A stretch of 64,000 nt of DNA from DATFVJ01 sp963820395 (GCA_963820395.1 CAWGAE010000007.1:186001-250000), one strand, 5' to 3'; positions 52,725 to 63,342 are shown, numbered from the stretch's first letter. Program-made: numbers and translations. Notes: generated by a model not told the origin, from the letters alone.

Positions 52725-55485
52725 ATGCCCGATTGTCGCCGCTGGTGGGACGATGAAGGTGCTGCGGGCGTCGCCGCGGCACGGTTCCGCGTCGTCGACG
52801 AGGGGATCCCCATGCTGGAAGACCTTGACCCGGCGGAGACCCGCGAGTGGGTGGATGCGCTCGACTCGGTGATGACGTTCGAGGGCACCGACCGCGCGTT
52901 TTTCCTGCTCGACGAGGTGATCGCGGAGGCGCGCCGCAAGGGGGCGCCGGTCCCGTACAGCGCCACCACGCCCTACCTGAACACGATCCCGCCCGATAAG
53001 GAGGACCGGCTGCACCCGCGGGACCGGGCCATCGAGCACCGGATCCGGTCGCTGATCCGGTGGAACGCGCTGGCGATCGTGCTGCGCGCCAACGAGGAGT
53101 CCTCCGAGCTGGGCGGCCATATCGCCAGCTTCCAGTCCGCGGCGACGCTCTACGACATCGGCTTCCAGCATTTCTTCCACGCCCCGACCGGCCAGCACGG
53201 CGGTGACCTGCTGTTCATCCAGGGCCACTCCTCGCCGGGCATCTACGCCCGCTCGTTCGTCGAGGGGCGGCTCACCGAGGAGCAGCTGAAGAAGTTCCGG
53301 ATGGAGGTCGACGGCGGTGGCCTCGCGTCCTACCCGCACCCGTGGCTGATGCCGGACTACTGGCAGATGCCGACGGTGTCGATGGGCCTCGGCCCGATCA
53401 TGGCGATCTATCAGGCCCGCTTCCTCAAGTACCTCAGCAGCCGCGGCCTGGCGGACACCTCGAAGCGCAAGGTCTGGGCCTTCCTCGGCGACGGCGAGAC
53501 CGACGAGCCGGAGTCGCTGGGCGCCATCTCGATGGCCAGCCGGGAGAAACTGGACAACCTTATCTTCGTGATCAATTGCAACCTGCAGCGCCTCGACGGC
53601 CCGGTCCGCGGCAACGGCAAGATCGTCCAGGAGCTGGAGGGCATCTTCCGGGGCGCGGGCTGGAACGTGATCAAGACGTTGTGGGGCAGCGGCTGGGACC
53701 CGCTCATCGCGCGTGACTCCACCGGCCTGCTCCTGCAAGCGGATGGAGGAGTGCGTCGACGGCGAGTACCAGGACTTCAAGTCCAAGGACGGCGCGTACG
53801 TGCGGGAGAAGTTCTTCGGCAAGTACCCGGAGCTGCTGGAGATGGTCGCCGGCATGACCGACGACGAGATCTGGGCGCTCAACCGCGGCGGTCACGACCC
53901 CATCAAGGTGTACGCCGCGTACTCGGCGGCGGTGAGGACCGCCGGCCAGCCCACCGTCATCCTCGCCAAGACCGTCAAGGGCTATGGCATGGGGGAGTCC
54001 GGCGAGGGCCAGAACATCACCCACCAGCAGAAGCACATGGCCGGCGCCGCGCTGGTGCGGTTCCGTGACCGCTTCGGCCTGCCGCTCACCGAAGAGCAGC
54101 TGGCCGAGGTGCCGTTCCTGCGGTTCGCCGACGGCAGCCCGGAGATGGCCTACCTGCGGGAGCGGCGCGCCGCCCTCGGCGGCGCCCTGCCGGCCCGCCG
54201 GCGGCGGTCGACGGAGTCGCTGGCGGTGCCCGGGCTCAGCGCCTTCGGTGGCCAGCTCGCTGGCACGCCGGGCCGCGAGATCTCCACGACGATGGCGTTC
54301 GTGCGGATCCTCAACACGCTGCTGCGCGACAAGAGGATCGGCAAGCGCGTGGTTCCGATCGTGGCGGACGAGTCCCGGACGTTCGGGATGGAGGGCATGT
54401 TCCGCCAGTTCGGCATCTTCAGCCAGGTCGGGCAGCTGTACCAGCCCGAGGACGCCAACCAGCTCATGTACTACCGCGAGGCGCCGGATGGCCAGATGCT
54501 GCAGGAGGGCATCAACGAGGCCGGCGCGATGGCGTCGTGGATCGCCGCGGCGACGGCGTACAGCACGAGCGACGTGCCGATGATCCCGTTCTACATCTTC
54601 TACTCGATGTTCGGCTTCCAGCGGGTCATGGACCTCGCCTGGGCGGCCGGGGACTCGCGGGCCCGCGGCTTCCTGCTCGGCGGGACCGCGGGCCGGACCA
54701 CGCTCAACGGCGAGGGGCTGCAGCACGAGGACGGTCACAGCCACGTGCTCTCTGCGGTGATCCCCAACTGCGTGTCCTACGACCCGACGTACTCCTACGA
54801 GGTTGCTGTCATCGTCCAGGACGGGCTGCGGCGGATGTTCACCGAGCAGGAGGACGTCTACTTCTACATCACCCTGATGAACGAGAACTACGAGCATCCG
54901 GCGCTGCCCGCGGGCGCCGAGGCCGCCATCCTCAAGGGGATGTACCTGCTACGGGACGGCAGCACCGCAGCCGGCGGCGAAGGCGGCGGCCCGCGGGTCC
55001 AGCTGCTCGGCAGCGGCACGATCCTGCGGGAGGTGCTCGCCGCCGCCGACCTGCTAGCCGCCGACTACGGCGTGACCGCGGACGTGTGGAGCGCGCCGAG
55101 CTTCACCGAGCTGCGGCGCGACGGGCTCGCGGCCGAGCGGTGGACCATGCTGCACCCAACCGAGCCGCCCCGGCGCAGCTACGTCGAGACTTGCCTCGCC
55201 GACCGGCCGGGCCCGGTGGTCGCCGCGACCGACTACATCAAGTCCTTCGCCGACCAGATCCGCCCCTTCGTGCCGCGGAGCTACCGGGTACTCGGCACTG
55301 ATGGCTTCGGCCGGTCGGACTACCGGCGGAACTTGCGCCGCTTCTTCGAGGTCGACCGGCACTACGTCGCCTTGGCCGCCCTGGCCTCGCTCGCCGGGGA
55401 CGGGACGGTCCCGGCGGCCACGGTCGCCGACGCGATCTCGCGATACGGGATAGATACAGACAAACCCGACCCGTGGATGGTCTGA
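52725..55485 (+). CDS. aceE: Pyruvate dehydrogenase E1 component (homodimeric AceE type), one frameshift
   Basis: About 920 residues if a one-base insertion near 53731 is ignored (GLLL, then KRMEECVDGEYQDFKSKDGA expected). Before it: LNTIPPDKEDRLHPRDRAIE, RWNALAIVLRANEESSELGG, HFFHAPTGQHGGDLLFIQGH, VWAFLGDGETDEPESLGAIS (TPP motif), FVINCNLQRLDGPVRGNGKI. After it: GYGMGESGEGQNITHQQKHM, VVPIVADESRTFGMEGMFRQ, FYIFYSMFGFQRVMDLAWAA and GTDGFGRSDYRRNLRRFF. ATG 52725 keeps the conserved VxDEGIP region; ATG 52812 is an alternative. All residues look functional apart from the shift. First gene of the PDH operon. Confidence 0.9.
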
Positions 55486-55546
55486 CATGGCACCGCCGAG
55501 GAGAAGTCTGTGACCGGCATCGTCCCGACCGTCGAGGGAAACTACC

Positions 55547-56870
55547 GTGCCCAAGCCAGGTTCAACTGAAGTCAAGGTTCCCGACCTCGGCGACTTCACC
55601 GACGTGCCGGTCATCGAGATCCACGTCGCGGCCGGCGATGTGGTCAGCGAGGAGGACCCGCTGATCACGCTGGAGTCGGATAAGGCGGCCATGGACGTCC
55701 CCTCGCCCGCGTCCGGTACGGTCCGCGAGCTCCGGGTCGAGGTCGGCGACCGGGTCGGCGAAGGGGTCGCTCATCCTGCTTCTCGACACCGACGGCGCGC
55801 TCACCCAACCGCCACCGCTGGCCGATCAGCTGGAGCCGCCGGCCGTTGAGGCGGCCGACCCCACCGCCGCAGCGGAGGAGGCGGCCCGTCGCTCCGCCGA
55901 GGCGGTCCCGCCACCGACGGCGGAGACCGGCGCGCCGGCGACCGCCGTCGGGCCGGGCGTACCGGCCGACTTCGGCGGCGTGCACGGCGGCCCCGGCGTG
56001 CGCCGGCTGGCCCGCGAGCTCGGCATCGACCTCACCAGCGTGTCCGGCAGCGGCCCGAAAGGCCGCATCACCAAGGAGGATCTGCTTGCGGTCGTCCGGG
56101 GGCCCGCTGCCGCGCCGGCCGCCGCGCAGGGTGCCGGCATCCCGGAGGTCCCGGCGCAGGACTTCTCGAAGTTCGGCCCGGTCGAAACCCGGCCGCTGTC
56201 GCGCATCGAGCGGCTCTCCGGCCCGCAGCTGCACCGGTCGTGGCTGAACATCCCGCACGTCACCTACGACGACGAGGCGGACATCACCGGGCTCGACGCC
56301 TACCGCATGGAACTCGACACCGTGGCCAAGGCCGAGGGCTACCGGGTGACGCTGCTCGCCTTCCTCATGAAGGCATCCGTCTCGGCGCTCCGGGAGTTCC
56401 CCAAGTTCAACAGCTCTCTGACGCCGGAGAAGGACGCGCTCATCTACAAGAGCTACTACCACATCGGCGTCGCGGTGGACACCCCGGACGGCCTGGTGGT
56501 GCCGGTGATCCGCGACGTCGACCGTAAGGGCATCCGGGAAATCAGCCAGGAGCTCGGCGGCGTCTCGGCGAAGGCCCGGGACGGCAAGCTTGGCGTGGCC
56601 GACCTGCAGGGCGCCTCCTTCACGATTTCCAGCCTTGGCGGCATCGGCGGCACCGGCTTCACGCCGATCGTCAACGCCCCCGAGGTGGCGATCCTCGGCG
56701 TGGTGCGCTCCAAGACCGCCCCGGTATGGGACGGGACGGCGTTCGTGCCGCGATTGATGCTGCCGGTGTCGCTCTCCTACGATCACCGGGTCATCGACGG
56801 TGCGCTGGCAGCCCGTTTCGCCCGGCACCTATGCCACCTGCTCGAGGACATCCGCCGGCTCGTGCTCTGA
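55547..56870 (+). CDS. Dihydrolipoamide acetyltransferase (PDH E2), one frameshift
   Basis: About 440 residues. One lipoyl domain: VKVPDLGDFTDVPVIEIHVA, LITLESDKAAMDVPSPASGT with the lipoyl Lys. Near 55770 an extra G in a G run shifts the frame (GEGSLILLLDTDG expected). The next frame has a Pro/Ala linker, a peripheral subunit-binding domain (GGPGVRRLARELGIDLTSVS, GSGPKGRITKEDLLA) and the catalytic domain (LSGPQLHRSWLNIPHVTYDD, KSYYHIGVAVDTPDGLVVPV, FTISSLGGIGGTGFTPIVNA, SLSYDHRVIDGALAARFARH with the catalytic His). The core of the PDH complex; 61 bases after aceE. Confidence 0.88.
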
Positions 56871-56921
56871 CCGCGACCCGGCGGCCGCCGCACCAGCCGC
56901 CTTCGACCCCTGGAGCCTGAC

Positions 56922-58658
56922 GTGGACATTCGAATCCCGGACATCGGCAACTTCGCCGACGTGCCCGTCATCGAGGTGCACGTGGCCCCCGGCGACGTCG
57001 TGGCGGCCGGGGACCCGCTCATCACGCTCGAGTCCGACAAGGCGACGATGGACATCCCGGCACCGGTGGCCGGAACTATCGCCGGCGTCCGGGTCACCGT
57101 CGGTGACCGCGTCTCCGCCGGCCACCTCATCGCCGGCCTGCGCACCGGCGACGCGGCCGCGACCGGCGTCGGCAGCGCCGGCCGCGCCGGCTCCCAACGT
57201 GCGCACGCCCGCGGCGGCCCGCCGGCCTGCGGCGGCACACGGTGAGGTCGCCGCGGAGGTGCTCGTCCTCGGTGCCGGACCGGGCGGCTACTCGGCCGCG
57301 TTCCGGGCCGCCGACCTCGGCAAGAAGGTCGTGATGGTGGACCGCTGGCCGGCGCTCGGCGGGGTCTGCCTCAACGTTGGCTGCATACCGTCCAAAGCCC
57401 TCCTGCACGCCGCCAAAGTCATCGCCGAGACCAAGGAGATGAGCGAGCACGGCGTCGCGTTCAGCGCTCCGGGGATCGACGTCGGCAAGCTGCGGGCGTG
57501 GAAGGACGGTGTCGTCAGCCGGCTCACCGGCGGTCTCGCCGGGCTGGCCAAACAGCGCAAGGTCACCACGATCCGCGGTTACGGCCGCTTCACCTCGCCG
57601 CACCAGCTGCAGGTCGAGCTCGCCGAGGGAGCGGACCACGACCGTCGGCTTCGAGCAGGCGATCATCGCTGCCGGCTCCGAGCCGCTGACGCTGCCGTTC
57701 ATCCCGCAAAACGACCCGCGGGTCGTCGACTCGACCGGTGCGCTGCAACTCGACGGGGTGCCGCAGCGGCTGCTCGTGCTGGGCGGCGGCATCATCGGGC
57801 TGGAGATGGCGACCGTCTACCACGAGCTCGGCGCGCAAGGTCACGGTCGTCGAGCTGATGGACCAGCTCATCCCCGAGGCCGACAAGGACCTGGTCACCC
57901 CGCTCACCAGGCGGGTCACCAGACAGTACGAGAACATCTACCTTAAGACGAAGGTGACGAACGTCGAGGCCCGGCCCGAGGGTCTCGTCGTCTCCTTCGA
58001 CGGCGCCACGGCGCCGGCGACCGGCACCTTCGACAGGATCCTCGTCGCCGTGGGCCGCCGCCCCAACGGCAAGCTGATCGGCGCCGAGAACGCCGGCGTC
58101 GCGGTCGACGGCCGCGGCTTCGTCCCGGTCGACAAGCAGCTGCGGACCAACGTGGCGCACATCTTCGCCATCGGTGACCTCGTGGGTCAGCCGATGCTGG
58201 CGCACAAGGCCATGCACGAGGGGAAGGTCGCTGCGGAGGTGACGGCCGGCAAGAACAGTTTCTTCGACGCGCGGGTGATCCCCTCGGTCGCCTACACCGA
58301 TCCCGAGGTGGCCTGGGCCGGGATGACCGAGAACGAGGCGAAGGCCGCCGGTGTGAAGTACGGCAAGGGGGTCTTTCCCTGGGCGGCCAGCGGCCGCTCG
58401 CTCTCGCTCGGCCGTGACGAGGGCATGACGAAGCTGCTGTTCGACGAGGCGACCGGCCGCGTCATCGGCTGCGGCATCGTCGGCCCCTCCGCTGGCGACC
58501 TCATCGCCGAGGCAGCGCTGGCGATCGAGATGGGCGCCGACGCGGCCGACATCGGCTTGACGATCCACCCGCACCCGACGCTGTCGGAGACCGTCGCAAT
58601 GGCGGCGGAGGCGTTCGAGGGCACGATCACCGACCTGTACCTGCCGAAGCGGAGATAG
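56922..58658 (+). CDS. lpdA: Dihydrolipoamide dehydrogenase (E3) with N-terminal lipoyl domain, frameshifted
   Basis: About 578 residues with shifts near 57190, 57633 and 57838. GTG 56922 follows GGAG. The N-terminal 80 residues are a lipoyl domain (IRIPDIGNFADVPVIEVHVA, LITLESDKATMDIPAPVAGT). An Ala/Pro linker leads to E3: EVLVLGAGPGGYSAAFRAAD, the redox disulfide in GGVCLNVGCIPSKALLHAAK, LLVLGGGIIGLEMATVYHEL for NAD, NVAHIFAIGDLVGQPMLAHK, and the interface His-Glu in IHPHPTLSETVAMAAEAFEG. It reoxidises E2 lipoyl groups. Lipoyl-E3 fusions are typical of beta/gamma-proteobacterial PDH operons and less usual in actinobacteria. Confidence 0.88.
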
Positions 58659-58708
58659 TCGCCGGCATGGCGTCGTGCCGGCCGGCCAGGGAACAGGAAC
58701 AGGACTCG

Positions 58709-58870
58709 ATGACCGGCATGCTGACCGCGCCAGGGCAGGACGCCCACATCGACGACCCGATCCGGACGGAGCTCGGCGGCATCGCCGGACGCGACCACGT
58801 GCTCGACGTCCCCGGGAACCTCGAGGCCTACTCCCCGGACGCGACGCCGGGGTTCCACGCCTCCACACGT
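58709..58870 (+). pseudogene. FAD-linked oxidase (glycolate/lactate dehydrogenase-like), N-terminal fragment
   Basis: MTGMLTAPGQDAHIDDPIRT, then ELGGIAGRDHVLDVPGNLEA and YSPDATPGFHA resemble the N-terminus of FAD-binding GlcD/D-lactate dehydrogenase proteins (VLxxPxxLxxYxxDATP). Homology stops at about 58860, before the FAD-binding PCMH core. It would have been the next gene after the PDH operon. Confidence 0.5.
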
Positions 58871-59109
58871 CGCGCGGCCCACGTCCGCCGAAGAGGTGCG
58901 GCCGTCCTGCGGTCGGCGACGGCCCACCGCAGACCGGTCGTCGCCGCGGCGCCGGCTCGAACCTGGCTGCCATGACGGTGCCGGCGCACCGTGCCGGACT
59001 GGCCGGATGAACCGGATCAAGGAGGTGAGCTCCATTGAGCTGGGCGGCGGCCTGTGTCGGAGCGCGCCCGTGCGTGAGCGCGCCGTGGGTTACCAGCACC
59101 TACGCGGGG

Positions 59110-59385
59110 GATTCCGCCGCCCGCAGGGCCGTGAGCAGTGCCCGGTCCGCCCAGTTCAGCTTCAGACGGCGCGACTCCTGCCGTTGCAGGACGGCGAGCT
59201 GGTGGCGCAGGATCAAGGACTCTGCGCTCTTCCACGTCTCCTCGCGCCGGGACAGCCGCAGCCACGCGGCTAGCCACGTGATCAGGAGGAACACGAACCG
59301 CAGGCACATGACTGGTGATCATCACCGCCGGGTCGCCGACACCGCAACTCTGCTGCTCACAGCCATGGATGGGATTCTCGGCACT
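59110..59385 (-). mobile_element. IS fragment A: left end and transposase N-terminus
   Basis: Leftward from 59309: MCLRFVFLLITWLAAWLRLS, RREETWKSAESLILRHQLAV, KLNWADRALLTALR, the N-terminus of an integrase-core transposase. The outer end at about 59366-59385 (TTCTCGGCACTCACA) matches the IS end motif of the 8.7 and 62.3 kb copies. It is truncated at about 59110. Confidence 0.7.
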
Positions 59386-60115
59386 CACAGCTACCGCCGC
59401 GTCCACGGCGAGCTCGCGGCGCTCGGCATCACGGTGGCGCCGTCAACGGTCTGGCAGATCCTCAAGGACGCCGGGATCGACCCGGCGCCCCGCCGGGACG
59501 GCCCTGGCTGGGCGGAGTTCCTGCGGTCGCAGGCGCAGGGGATCCTGGCGCTGGACTTCTTCACCGCTGGCCTGCTCAATGGCACGAAGGTGTACGTCCT
59601 TGCGGTGATCGAGCACGGCAACCGGCGCGTCCGGGTCCTGGGCGCCACGGAGCACCCGGTCCAGTCCTGGGTCGTCCAGCAAGCCCGGAACCTGCTCATG
59701 GACCTGGGGGATGCCGGGACACGAGCGAAGTTCGTCCTGCATGACCGGGACGCCAGCTTCGCGCAGGCGTTCGATGCCGTATTCCAGGCCGCCGGGATCC
59801 GGGTCACCCGCTCCGCCGTTCAGGCACCACGAATGAATTCGATCACGGAGCGGTGGATTGGCAGCTGCCGACGTGAGCTACTGGACCGGACCCTGATCTG
59901 GAACCTGCGCCACCTGATGATGGTGCTGCGGGAGTACGAGGACTTCTACAACTCCCACCGGCCGCACCGCGCCCTGGACCAGGCCGCGCCACTGCGGCCG
60001 CTGCCAGATGGCATCACCGACTTGGATCATTTCCGGGTACGGCGGCATGACCGCGTGGGTGGCGTCATCCACGAATATCGCCTGCTGGCATAGGTTTTCG
60101 GCACCTATAGGTCAC
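59386..60115 (+). mobile_element. IS fragment B: transposase catalytic core and right end
   Basis: From YRRVHGELAALGITVAPSTV the rightward frame runs unbroken to TAG 60093: PAPRRDGPGWAEFLRSQAQG, ILALDFFTAGLLNGTKVYVL (first Asp), KFVLHDRDASFAQAFDAVFQ (second Asp), MNSITERWIGSCRRELLDRT (Glu) and YNSHRPHRALDQAAPLRPLP. The first 110 residues are missing, replaced by fragment A in the opposite orientation. The right end near 60096-60112 has TTTTCGGCACCTA. A GTG/ATG start further upstream (59035) is fused to fragment A and not authentic. Confidence 0.8.
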
Positions 60116-60239
60116 CCATCGCCGACACGTGACAGGCCGCGCAGGTTCCCGGCGGCACTGCCCCGCCATACTGCGCCCGCCGCAATTGAATGCCCGGCCG
60201 GGCGCGGCTGAGGTGCCAAGGACCGGGGCAGGCGCCCGG

Positions 60240-60530
60240 TCAGCCGAGCCGGGAGAGCCCTTTCTGGAGATCGTCACCGTTCATCACCGGCGCCAGCTCG
60301 ACGTCGGCGTCCAGTTCCATGAAGAACGGCTCCGCGAATGGCGGTATGCCGGACGCATCGGGAAGATCGAACACCATGTACGCGGTCCGGCGCCCGTCAA
60401 AGGTCGTGAAGTACATCCCCTCTGGCTTCCAGCGCTCGGCGGCGCGCTGCATGACAGCACCCAGGGTGCCGTCCTTGATCGCCCGGTTTCCTGACTCGAC
60501 CGGAATGCTGATCCTGGCCATGACTCGCAT
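60240..60530 (-). CDS. Small conserved hypothetical protein
   Basis: 96 residues from ATG 60530. ARISIPVESGNRAIKDGTLG, RAAERWKPEGMYFTTFDGRR, TAYMVFDLPDASGIPPFAEP and FFMELDADVELAPVMNGDDL resemble a ferredoxin-like alpha/beta fold seen in small conserved actinobacterial proteins (DUF3303-like in size and pattern; tentative). It is intact, with a G-rich but atypical ribosome-binding region. Confidence 0.7.
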   Translation of the reverse strand: MRVMARISIPVESGNRAIKDGTLGAVMQRAAERWKPEGMYFTTFDGRRTAYMVFDLPDASGIPPFAEPFFMELDADVELAPVMNGDDLQKGLSRLG

Positions 60531-60639
60531 AAGCAGCCCCCCCGTAAACTCGATCCAGCCCCACCAGCATCGCACGTCACATGCTCCCCGGCTGGCGGCG
60601 GCCCTGCTCGCGCCGTCGGCCAGGAACCACAAGCCCCGG

Positions 60640-60894
60640 GCCCACCACAGCCACGAGCGCACCGGTGCATTCGCGGCCGGCCGTGATGCTCTACGCGCCG
60701 CTGCACACCATGATCTGGCAGACCCCCGGCGGCGGAACCCGCGTCACCTTCGACCGGCCAGCGAGCAGTTCGCCAGCTTCGGCACCCCGCAGATCACCGA
60801 GGTGGGCAGAGAACTCGACCACAAGCTCGCAGCACTCCTCGATCACCTCGGCCTGGAAGTCCCCGACCAGCTGACCGGCTCCCTCAGGGACTGA
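60640..60894 (+). pseudogene. DUF302-like protein fragment with a frameshift
   Basis: VMLYAPLHTMIWQTPGGGTR, VTFDRP, then in the next frame SEQFASFGTPQITEVGRELD, HKLAALLDHLGLEVPDQLTG and SLRD-stop. The shift is near 60762. The N-terminus is missing. DUF302 domains occur in small proteins often near redox genes. Confidence 0.55.
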
Positions 60895-61152
60895 TCCGAA
60901 AGCGGCGCGGCCGTAACCAGCGTCCTGCGTCAGGGCCGTTCGCTCCGACGTCTGCGATTGTATGCCGTCACGGCTGCGGGCGCATACCGGGTTGGCCAGG
61001 TTCGTGGCGTCCGGGAACAACGTCCAGGCGTGGGCTTCGCGATCGTCGACGGCTACGGCTCGCTGACCCGTACCGCTCATGGGAACAGGAAGTTCCCAAA
61101 GCGAGGGCACACTTTCCCCCCGGCCGAGGCCGGAGGGCCCCTCTAACCTGCG

Positions 61153-61194
61153 TCGGGACGGCGGGATTTGAACCCGCGACCCCTTGACCCCCAG
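61153..61194 (-). tRNA. 3' half of tRNA-Pro(GGG): probable attachment-site remnant
   Basis: On the minus strand the 42 bases comprise the anticodon loop CTGGGGG, the 3' side of the anticodon stem (TCAAG), variable loop, T-arm (GGGTTCAAATCCC core) and acceptor 3' strand ending GTCCCGA. The D-arm and 5' acceptor strand are absent; identity stops exactly at the loop. Integrative elements such as pSAM2 use the 3' part of tRNA-Pro as att core, so this is most likely attL or attR of an element rather than a functional tRNA. Confidence 0.75.
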
Positions 61195-61429
61195 CCATGT
61201 ATCCACATCTCCGCCACCAGGTCAACACCACGTTTCCGCACGTGAAGCCACGCAGAAGTGAGCGGGATAGAGCCGCAGAGCGCCCTCACGAGCGCTGGTG
61301 ATTCCCAGTTCGTTCCCAGCTGCCGCTGACCGCCATTCGGGGCAGAGGCCGCCCACACTGAGGTGGGCAAGCCACGCCGCAGCCGCCTGTCGACGGAAGG
61401 GGAACACCGACCAGTGTCCTCAGCTCGGA

Positions 61430-61860
61430 CTTCTTCTCGGTGTACCAGTCGTTTCCGGAGACCGGCGGGGTCACGCCGCCGCTGTGGTGCTCGGCGCACA
61501 TCCGCGGTGGCTTGGGAGGGCCTGGGCTGCGGGTGAGGGCGAAGCTCAGGTCGCCGAGGGTCATCACGGCCCGCGAGACCGCGATCTGGAGCAGGACGCC
61601 AGGCCTGCCCGGCGGTGAGCAACCGGAGCAGTTCGGTGAGCGGGAAGTCGGCGCTGCCCAGGGCCATCGCGCTGATCGGTAACGTCTCTGACCCGATCGC
61701 TCCGGGTGAGATCGATTCCCTGGGCGTGGACCAGATCGCGCAGCTTGACCTGGACTTGTTGTTTGACGTTGGCGCGTCCGCCCCGCAGCAGCTCGTCGGT
61801 GAACTCGATCAGCCGGGGGTGCCCGCCGACCGCCACCGCTCATCTGCATGGCATTGAGGC
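61430..61860 (-). pseudogene. Fragment of a TPR/NB-ARC-type repeat protein
   Basis: Reading leftward: GGHPRLIEFTDELLRGGRAN, VKQQVQVKLRDLVHAQGI, then in other frames MALGSADFPLTELLRLLTAG and AVMTLGDLSFALT. These resemble the winged-helix/arm region preceding TPR repeats in large actinobacterial CHAT, NB-ARC or effector-associated proteins. At least two shifts. The assignment is from pattern only. Confidence 0.4.
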
Positions 61861-61914
61861 CCTGGCTGCGCTTATTCCCCCGAGCCACCAGGGCCTTCGC
61901 CTGCCTGTGGCCGC

Positions 61915-62278
61915 AGGACACCGGCGAGATGTGCTGCCTCATCACCGACCTGCTCGACCACGTCGCCTGCCCGGCCGGCCAGCTCGCCGCCGCCTACGCC
62001 TGGCGGTGGAGCGGTCGGAGACTGCCCTGAAAGAAGCCAAATCTGCCGTCACCGGAGCCGGGCCCTCCACCGGCCCGATCTTCCGCTCCGCCGGCCCCGA
62101 ACTGATCGCCGCCGAGCACGCCGCCTGGATCTGACCCCCGCCATCCCGCGCGCTGTCACCGTTGATCCCTGCCCGAACCGCCGGACGCAGAACCGGCCGC
62201 CCGCCCGGAGCGACAGCCGGGCCACCGGCCTGCCCATCACGGATCTCCGGGACAGAACTCCGAAGCGAGCACGTCGCC
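61915..62278 (+). mobile_element. IS4-type transposase C-terminal remnant
   Basis: CCLITDLLDHVACPAGQLAA, AYAWRW, then in the next frame SETALKEAKSAVTGAGPSTG, PIFRSAGPELIAAEHAAWI-stop match the C-terminal part of a DDE IS4-type transposase (LxT.LLD...YPA..LA..Y..RW..E...KE.K). The frame changes at about 62015. It ends at the start of the direct repeat at 62279. Confidence 0.6.
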
Positions 62279-62664
62279 GTCACGGAGCGTGGTGGCCGCT
62301 CCACTGGGTTGCGCGCGCCGAGCCGCCGTTCGGTACGTTATGGCTAACCACCAACTGCGATCAGGGCTCCCGGGCGAACACATATGCCGAGCGTTGGATC
62401 TTGAGCCCGCGGCGCGAGCTGACCGATCGGATGCTGATCGTTAGCCGCCAGCAGCTGGAGCATTCGCTGACGGTCCACATAGATCATTTCAATGACCATC
62501 GGCCCCACCGGTCTCTGGGCCAGAACCCACTGTCCGGGCTGACCCCATCGTCACCGTCAGCCGATGATGTCGCCGCCGTGCGCCGCGATCGGCTGGGCGG
62601 ACTCATCCACGAGTACGAATACCCGCAGGTCGCATAGCGTGGATGGGATTTCTCGGCACCCACA
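62279..62664 (+). mobile_element. IS transposase 3' end, copy 2 of the long direct repeat
   Basis: Nearly identical to 8730-9110. Here the frame is intact: SRANTYAERWILSPRRELTD, RMLIVSRQQLEHSLTVHIDH, FNDHRPHRSLGQNPLSGLTP, ending HEYEYPQVA at TAG 62637, then TTCTCGGCACCCACA at 62650-62664. The catalytic Glu region is included but the upstream two-thirds of the IS are absent in both copies. Confidence 0.8.
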
Positions 62665-63081
62665 AGTCGTCGGCGCGGCGGAACGCCAACCGCCGCCCCC
62701 CGGCGCCACAACCGGCTATGGTCAAAGCTAGCTGGCAGCACAGGAACCAAGGCCAGCGAAGACACGGCGACGATCACAATACCTGGGGATCCCCCGCCCA
62801 CCGCCCGGTGGGCAGACCCCGTGAAGTCCCCCGGACGGGGGGCCCTGCCCGCGCAAGACCACAGCCCATAGCTGAGGCAGCGGGGCATCAAACCAGATCG
62901 CGGCATCAACCCGCTAACGCCGTTTACGCCACGCCTACGCGATGGGCAACCACTACGGATCATCGTGACGGAAAGTATGCGTGTGGCGACGCTACGTCGT
63001 GGGAAAAATTGGCCCGCGACACAACCTCGGCCCACGGCCGTAACGGTCACAGGCCGGAAACTAGGGAAAGGTATCTCCCAA
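62665..63081. other. Gap of about 420 bases upstream of the secreted protein gene
   Basis: No gene is recognised; frames here are GC-driven. It presumably holds the promoter of the secreted protein gene. Confidence 0.3.
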
Positions 63082-63342
63082 ATGATCAGCAAGATGCGTT
63101 TCAGGCGCGCCGCGGCGACCATCGCCGCAGCCGGCACACTCGGCCTCGCCACCGCGGCAATACTGCCCGCCGCGGCTGACGCCGCCGTCACCCACGCCGC
63201 TGCCTCACAGTCGCAGCAGTCCCACCAGGACTGGTGCGGCTACAACTCCTGGGAGTGCGGTGGCGGCTGGGGCTGGCACCACCACTGGGGTGGCGGCTGG
63301 GGCTGGCACCACCGCTGGGGCTGGCACCACAACAACTGGTAA
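63082..63342 (+). CDS. Secreted Gly/Trp/His-rich small protein
   Basis: 86 residues from ATG 63082 (AAAGG upstream; ATG 63094 is an alternative). Signal peptide: MISKMRFRRAAATIAAAGTL with core GLATAAILPAAADA and probable cleavage at ADA. The mature chain has a Ser/Gln-rich spacer, two Cys (DWCGYNSWECGGG) and repeats of GWGWHHHW, GGGWGWHHRW, GWHHNNW. The two Cys may form a disulfide; the His-Trp repeats may bind metal or wall polymer. No family recognised. Shares design (signal, two Cys, His-rich tail) with the protein at 6015. Confidence 0.75.
   Translation: MISKMRFRRAAATIAAAGTLGLATAAILPAAADAAVTHAAASQSQQSHQDWCGYNSWECGGGWGWHHHWGGGWGWHHRWGWHHNNW

Noticed and set aside
59035..60093. Full-length 352-codon transposase
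   Set aside because: Its first 90 codons are antisense to another transposase N-terminus; only the part after 59386 is genuine.
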